NCBI RefSeq assembly: GCF_000346465.2
Contig: NC_034009.1
Location: forward strand, 1,221,395-1,285,394
Source of the DNA: Prunus persica
Lineage: Eukaryota; Streptophyta; Magnoliopsida; Rosales; Rosaceae
Direction of reading: 5' to 3'
DNA: 64,000 bases
Below, one piece after another: positions 57,873-64,000 of the stretch. The first letter of the stretch is position 1. The number at the start of each line of letters is the position of its first letter. The notes under the pieces are model-generated. The model was not told the DNA's origin. It saw only the letters and a program-made list of their open reading frames with translations, and made no database searches. The translations under genes were made by a program, and so were the position numbers.

Positions 57873-60800
57873 AAAAAAAAATTACGGATATTCAAATTGG
57901 TAAATAATTTTCTATTTATTCTGACTTTTTTGCATGAATAGTCTTTGAAGGAATATACCTCAAAATGATAGGAAGGCCAATAGCTCCTAAACGTTGAATA
58001 TGACATCCAAAATTCATAGAATAGGTCCTACAATAGACCTTAAATTCAAAATTTTGATCCATGATTCTATAGAGCACACAAGCATTCCAATTTCATGAAG
58101 TGGTATCTAGGGAACACCACGTTCATGGATTCAACCAAGCCATAAATAAATACATGATTCTGAAGATGAAGAAGTGTATCTCAGAGTTGATCGGATATCT
58201 TAGTCCCATCCCACCCATTGACTAATGAGAGCAAAGGGAGTGGGTATAAACAACCCTTGGCTACTCCCTTCCACAGTTCCAATGAAAGCAACTGATGAGA
58301 TCAAAAGTGATGAACTGGTTTTTTCAATCAGCACCATCCATTCTGGTTGAGAATTGACACAAGGGATGACATTTCTATATAAAGGATATTCCAATTCCCC
58401 AAAAATATAACTCTTTCTCAATTTTGCTATTAAATTTATATTATTTATATATCAATTCCAGATTGATGGTGGGATGTATTATGCTCAACAGTTGATAATT
58501 ATTTATGCGCTCGTACAAAATGCATATCAAATTAAAGGCAACCGAAGATGGTTTTATAATTAAAATTAGCCTTCAAGTTAATTTCCACGTAATCAAACAT
58601 TGGAATAGAACATGATGATTACCAATTGTCTTCTAAAGAGTAAAGATTAAAAGATGCATTTGTTCACAAACCGTATGTGTATGAGATTGCGTTGTCCCAA
58701 TAAAATAAGATTCATGCAAAATAGGTCAATAAAACATAAAGAACTCAAAGAAGATTTGGTACTGCTACTTTTTCTTTTTTGTTTCCCAAACTACCCTCCT
58801 TCCCCTTTGGCCTTGGTGAATCTGAGGCCAAATATAATGAAGATTTACGAGGCAGTCAAAGGTATGCAGCATTTCATTTTCTTCCAAGATTCCTTATTGC
58901 TTTTTTATTGTTTTCTTTGTTTTGTTGGCTTTCAGACCCATCCCCCATTCTTCTTCCTTCTTTTCCTTTAATGAGGTTTGTATCCGTTTTTAAGACAAGG
59001 TTTTGTTCTTTGTTTTCAAAATGTTACGAAGCTTTCTCACATGTCACTGTCTTTGGCATATTCTCTTGCATAAACAAAGTTCATTTTACCTCTGCATTTG
59101 TACCTAATAATATATTTATTTGTCCCTTGGATGTAGACCTCTCACATACGTTTATAATCCCAGACTACAAGAATATTTTGGTGTTCCCTTGCTTGTTTTT
59201 TACTCAATTTTTTGGATGAGATTAAAATTCTATAGGGTTTAGGAATGTATAGGAATGCTTGTGATTTTTGTAACTAATTCATCAAGGAAAACAATTTTAA
59301 GAGAAATTCTTATGTGTTCCGTGCATTGTGTCAAACTTTCACACACCAAGTATAGGATGCATCGTAAAGAGTGAGATTTACGTTATACTTGTGAAAGTTC
59401 AACGTAATACCTATCCAACAAGCAATTTTTTTCTTTCTTCAATTAATTACCATATACGGTCGGATTAAATCTCACATTTATTAAGATGACCATGAAGATC
59501 AACATTGTTGTGCAGTCACAATGTTACATGAGGGATATAAAACGCAAAAAGTTTTATACATAGAGGATCGAACATGGTGGAATATCAAACTTTTTATATT
59601 GGTTTTTCCTTTACTTATTTTTTTTACTATAAATATGCATTGAAACAGGAAATTTCTTTTGGCTATAATGATTTACTGTCTGAATAATTAGATGATTATT
59701 CGAGACTATTTTTGCTATGTTCTTCTTTCCACTGCTCCACACTTCCCTTTTGGAATTACGAGAAAATTTTCTTTTGTTTCTTTTGTACATTCCCAGATTC
59801 ATTTGATTATTTCTGTATCTGGAAATTGATTGGCAAGTATATATACCTTTCACGAGATTGATGTGAAAAACTAGGGCATGGTCCAGACTCAAAAGTATGT
59901 TATAGGACCACCGTATTCAAAGTTTGAAAAAGAATGAAATCATTTGACCTTGTCTAAAACAATTGAAGAGCCCCTAGAATTTGAGTGACATTGTAGATTG
60001 TACAATATGCAATCATTTATAGGCTAATTCGTCTATGTCTATTTAGTCTTGAAATACATTTCGATTCAATTTTGAAATTTCGAAAATTTTGAATTCTGAA
60101 ACTTTCCAATGTATAATTGTATGTAGCACACTTTTAAAGTGTAGAAAATTCAACAAAACTAATAATAATAATAATAATAATAATAATATCGTGTCGGTAT
60201 TTGTATTGATCCAAATAGTAAAATATATGTGCCTCAACACTAACTATCACCCCTATTGATATTAACAGCATTTAATAGATGTGATGAGCTATATTCTTGC
60301 ATTACATATTGACATATGTGAGGTAGGGAGGCATCTCTTCCCTCTCCCAGGCATTATATTTTCTACCAAATATCATGAGGTTCTGGCCATTTCAATAGTC
60401 TTGTCATGCATGTAGGTGTAGCTCCCTAACACAGCATTCAATATGACTTGGCCCAGCTAAATAGATACATTTGTATTATGTGGAGGATATATCTCAAGGC
60501 TTATGAAATTAAATTTGCTCCATTAGATGTAGAAGAAACATGCATGGGAATATTAGGATGGTCCTGTAATTGTGAGTCAACACATGAGACAAAGCTTTTC
60601 CCAACAATCAGACTTACAGCAATCAAATTATGAAACCATATGCCTCATGTCCAAGTGACAAGCTAAGTCTCTCCAGCCCAGTGGTGATTGGGATCGGTTC
60701 ATAGCCATACATCTAAGAAGATGGGCCATGTTTGTTCATCGATTATTTGTGGGCTTCATAGTGCACCCAACTAATTAATCAATATACTTATTCTCAATTT

Positions 60801-62219
60801 GTTATTTTTCTACTTTCCCATAAGTATTATCGGCTAGCCATCATCCTTTTATAAACTTTCCCATTAGTATATAACCAGATAATTTAAAATTAATAATATC
60901 AAAAGTTAAGTTTTTGATATATGTAAAAAGAACATAAGATTTTTACTTCATTGGAATGATCGAACCAAAACGATCTTTAATCGAATTTATTTGGTTTGAT
61001 TCGGTTATACTACTAATTTGAGACTAACCCGAACAAATCAAAACTGCAATGATTTAATGTCAAGCTAAAACTGAACCAAACCGCATCATATGTATAAATG
61101 TTGGTTTGAAACCAAACCGGCCCACCAATATTGGGCCGAAACCAAAGCAAACTGCATCTTGCCCTTATCATTTGGGTCATATGGGTTCTATAGGTATGAC
61201 GTTAGGGCTTTGCTCAGTGTGAAACTGAAGAGACTTTGAAAAAGCCCAAAGGAGAGAGAAAATTTTTAAAAGAAGCAAAAATGGACAAAATTGCCCTTAT
61301 TTATTTTTTGATTTCCTAAGAAATCCTTTACATTTACATGTCTTTGGTTTGAAAGTTGAGAGGTTATTCTGTCTTTTTTCAAAAAGCTTTGGCTTTTTCC
61401 AAAAGTGAAAGTTTTTTTATGGGTAAAACCTAAATTTACTTTTTGTTTTCCCTCCTCATAGGAAAGTTTGGAAAAATGAGCCAACATTCAATGCACAATT
61501 TTCATGACTATTTTGTCCCTATGAACAATTTAGAATTACAATGTATCATTAAATGCATTTTTTTTATTTGATTTAATATGGGTATAATTGGAAAATTATA
61601 CAAAATTTGTTTTCCATTTCTACTCAAAACAAATATAGGAAAGGAAACAAAGTGAAATCTCCCGGTTACTTTTCCGACATTACCAAACGTGGGAAATGAA
61701 TTTTTCATTCTCATTCCTTAGGAAATGACATGCGAATTGATTTCCTCTCAAATCCATTTCGTGAACCAAACGGGACCTGAAAGCTTGAGGACGTCCGAAA
61801 GGAAAGCTTAAATAGAGGGGATATTTATAGGGTTTGTATATAAGATTAGAGGTCGTCAAACCCTTTTCATTGGGTACGTTGACCTTCAAATCCCAATCAT
61901 GAATGACAAATTGACAATGAGGGTTTGTATTATGGTATTTTAACAGCCAAGTATCCAATTTTCTACTTTTAGGACCTAAACGGAAAGTTGAGTGAGGACG
62001 GTGGAAGAGAATTGAAGCCCACCCGAAGAATGAGTTCGGCACTTAGTGTTTTGAGAGAGAAGAACCAAACCTTTTTCCTATAACATGTCTCATAACTCAC
62101 AACGATTTTTTTTTTTCTTTTTAACACTTTAATCCTCATAAACGCAGCAACAACAACAATAGCAGTAACGTTTTTGCCATAATTTTCTTTTTTATTTTGG
62201 AAAATTTGAACCCAAAACA

Positions 62220-64000
62220 ATGGCGGCATCGTTAATACTTTCCCGAAGAGTTTCATCTGTGGGCGTTTCTCGCACTCTCCACGGTTCGTTCCTTCAAACC
62301 CACATTTTTTTTTTCCTTTCATTTAGTTGCTTTTGTAGTTATAAGGTGTTTGGTTGCTGAGAGAACGGTGGAGAAAAGAGCAAGCTTTATGTTGCTTTTT
62401 ATTTGGTTACAGAATGTTCTTCTTTTAGGATGAATAAAGTCAACCCAAGTTTAGAAATTTGATTATAGTGGGATTAAACTGCGGGTAAGTGTTGAACTTT
62501 TGGATTCTGCATTGCAATATCAGTTTTGCTAGCCTAGAAACTGCAGGAGTGTTCGTTATGTATCATTCCTGTAACTTGGGAAATCACCAGTGCATTCGTG
62601 AGTCTAATGCAATCATCTGACTTGCGTGATTTGATTTGATCATGTTAAATATAATATTATCCAATAGGCGGGTTCTGCTATTTGTCATTTTTAATTTGTT
62701 TCAAATATTAGTACTTACAACATGTTTGGAACTCATTGTGAAACAAGTATAGTTTTTCCATTTTCCAATTCTCATGTGCTTACTTTTCAGAAATTTTAGC
62801 AGATTTATTTCAACAACTTTGTTGGGTAACGAGGGAAAGGGAAACGCGAAGTGAAGATCAATTATACTGCTAACTCTAATGCGCTCACTGCACACTTGTT
62901 TTGAGAGAAATGTGGCCTGACTTCCTCTCTTGGCCTACTTTTTTTTCTCTCCAAAAAAGTGGATAGAGATGAAGAGAACATTAGATCGGTGTTGTTTACC
63001 TTTTTAATGTACCAAAAAAATATTCATTAAAATTTGTAGATGTCGCCCGCTTCATAAGCCGACATGTTTATACTTGTAATTAGTCTGTAAAGGATGTTAT
63101 GAGCTCTTGGGATTTGCTAATTCAGAATTTCTAGATTGATTCATGTGTAATTTCATAATCCGAGTGTTGCTATAACTAGTTTTTTTTTTTTTTGGATATT
63201 GTTTCTTATTGTTACATTTCCACAGGCCTAGCAGGTAATATGGGGCCCTTTTGCCTGCACTTGGAATTGAAGGTCGCAACTTTGGTTGATGTTTTTGATA
63301 AGACAAAGCAGTATAGTAGCTCCAGTGGTGCCACAAAGTTTGATTTTACAGACCTGACGTAAGAAATTTGTTGCTCTTAACTATTTATTGCCTTGGATAT
63401 GCAATTGTAAATTATGTAAGACTTGTTTGGAAGCAAAGTATAACTACCAGTTTCCTATTGTCTTGCATAGCATTCTGGATGAGTTTGTTCTTTTTTGTAT
63501 TTTCTTTTGTTCCCGCTTTCGAAAATGATTTTATTATTTTCCTTTTGTAGGTTCAATTTAGATATTTAAACAGTCATTTTATAAAATAAAAAAAATCGTA
63601 TGTAATATGTGGTATGACAATTTTACGATTCGATATAATGTGATTTCTCAACTTCTTACTGTATCTTTCTAGTTTTGGTCACTCATATTGTACTTCAAGT
63701 GGATAAATGGAGCCAAGCTTGGAGTTTACATACAGCTGTTACTAGAGTCTCAAAGCTTAGGACTTAGGATCCAACAATGTGTCATTTTCCTTTTACATTC
63801 CTCTTTGGATTGTTATATTCTTTTTTTCCATGAAGAGCATTTAGCATCCTTTAGTTTTATCCTCATGATTGAATGTGGTCAAATTTCAGTTCTCCTCATA
63901 CATGGTATCCAAAAGCTCGAAGTAAGCAACGCAAGGTTATCCTGCACATGGGTCCCACGAACAGTGGTAAAACGCACAATGCTCTGAAGCGACTCGAATC
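62220..64000 (+). CDS. SUV3: SUV3-type mitochondrial ATP-dependent RNA helicase, 5' part
   Basis: Exons 62220-62283, 63226-63358 and 63890 to beyond 64000, with GT-AG introns and kept phase. The start [20 protein letters not shown] is a typical mitochondrial presequence (Arg and Ser-rich, no acidic residues). Exon 2 gives the FDFTDLT lead-in. Exon 3 gives [37 protein letters not shown], where GPTNSGKT is the Walker A loop of motif I. SUV3 unwinds RNA in the mitochondrial RNA-decay machinery; plant copies are also reported in stress tolerance. The remaining helicase motifs and the C-terminal part lie beyond the window. Nothing seen suggests damage. Confidence 0.88.

Larger units (their letters stand above)
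55021..62219. other. Long AT-rich intergenic region with SINE-like relics
   Basis: About 7.2 kb with no supported gene. It holds two SINE-like copies (listed separately), an (AAT)n run at about 60160-60187, and a CCGAACCAAACC-type low-complexity patch at 60960-61140. A transposon-like patch with ATTCCTTAGGAAATG-type sequence lies at 61680-61770. The open frames at 58654-59219 are pyrimidine-rich and show no domain. The last ~200 bp probably hold the helicase promoter. Confidence 0.55.

Noticed and set aside
58200..58290. Short hairpin around AAGGGAGT...ACTCCCTT as a miRNA candidate
   Set aside because: The stem is only eight bases with a bulged inner stem, too short for a plant miRNA precursor.
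1..64000. CRISPR arrays, bacterial operons, ribosome binding sites, rRNA or intact tRNA genes
   Set aside because: None is seen. The sequence is plant nuclear DNA with spliced genes, and its only tRNA-like features are the SINE heads.

Overview
The window reads as plant nuclear DNA and most probably comes from a Prunus species (almond, peach, cherry or a relative). The reasons are spliced genes with GT-AG introns, AT-rich intergenic DNA, plant transposon superfamilies, and a cysteine/glutamine-rich seed protein gene (16632-17435) that I recognise as close to the almond antimicrobial seed storage protein Pru du 8. The genus is an inference from that recognition; I could run no search.

Layout. 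1-7097 is a CACTA (En/Spm) transposon whose left end lies outside the window. It carries a three-exon transposase gene and ends in a clear terminal repeat. It sits inside the reverse transcriptase of a decayed minus-strand Copia element (7098-10664). To the right are four 5' exons of a cyclic nucleotide-gated channel gene (11138-13623, minus), with two MITEs in its introns. Then come the Pru du 8-like gene (minus), a young non-autonomous Copia element with 260-bp LTRs and a 5-bp target duplication (18408-21694), a PIF/Harbinger element (24613-28705) and a Mutator-like element (28737-34303). A complete six-exon vicilin gene follows (34841-37928, minus). Next to it is a broken vicilin copy (39644-46060) whose fifth exon holds a nearly intact plus-strand Copia element (40146-45024).

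The right third is gene-like. It holds a two-exon FCS-like zinc-finger gene (47712-48719, plus), a ten-exon type I inositol polyphosphate 5-phosphatase gene (51308-54424, minus), about 8 kb of AT-rich intergenic DNA with SINE-like relics, and the first three exons of a SUV3-type mitochondrial RNA helicase gene that runs off the right edge (62220-64000, plus).

How it fits together. The biological core is a cluster of seed-protein genes: Pru du 8-like, an eight-hairpin vicilin, a broken vicilin and possibly a further relic near 24 kb. The two intact genes share about 100 bp of promoter (TATA box, CATGCATG seed motif, TGACGTGTC) and also share 3'UTR sequence. This suggests that the small hairpin-only protein derives from a vicilin gene that lost its cupin part, and that both are expressed in seeds. 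Transposons have expanded and broken this cluster. The most unusual mobile-element features are the two-gene Mutator-like element carrying a GRF zinc-finger/membrane protein, a near-perfect 40-bp hairpin inside the CACTA element, and a covarying CACGTG palindrome shared by the Harbinger element and its MITE.
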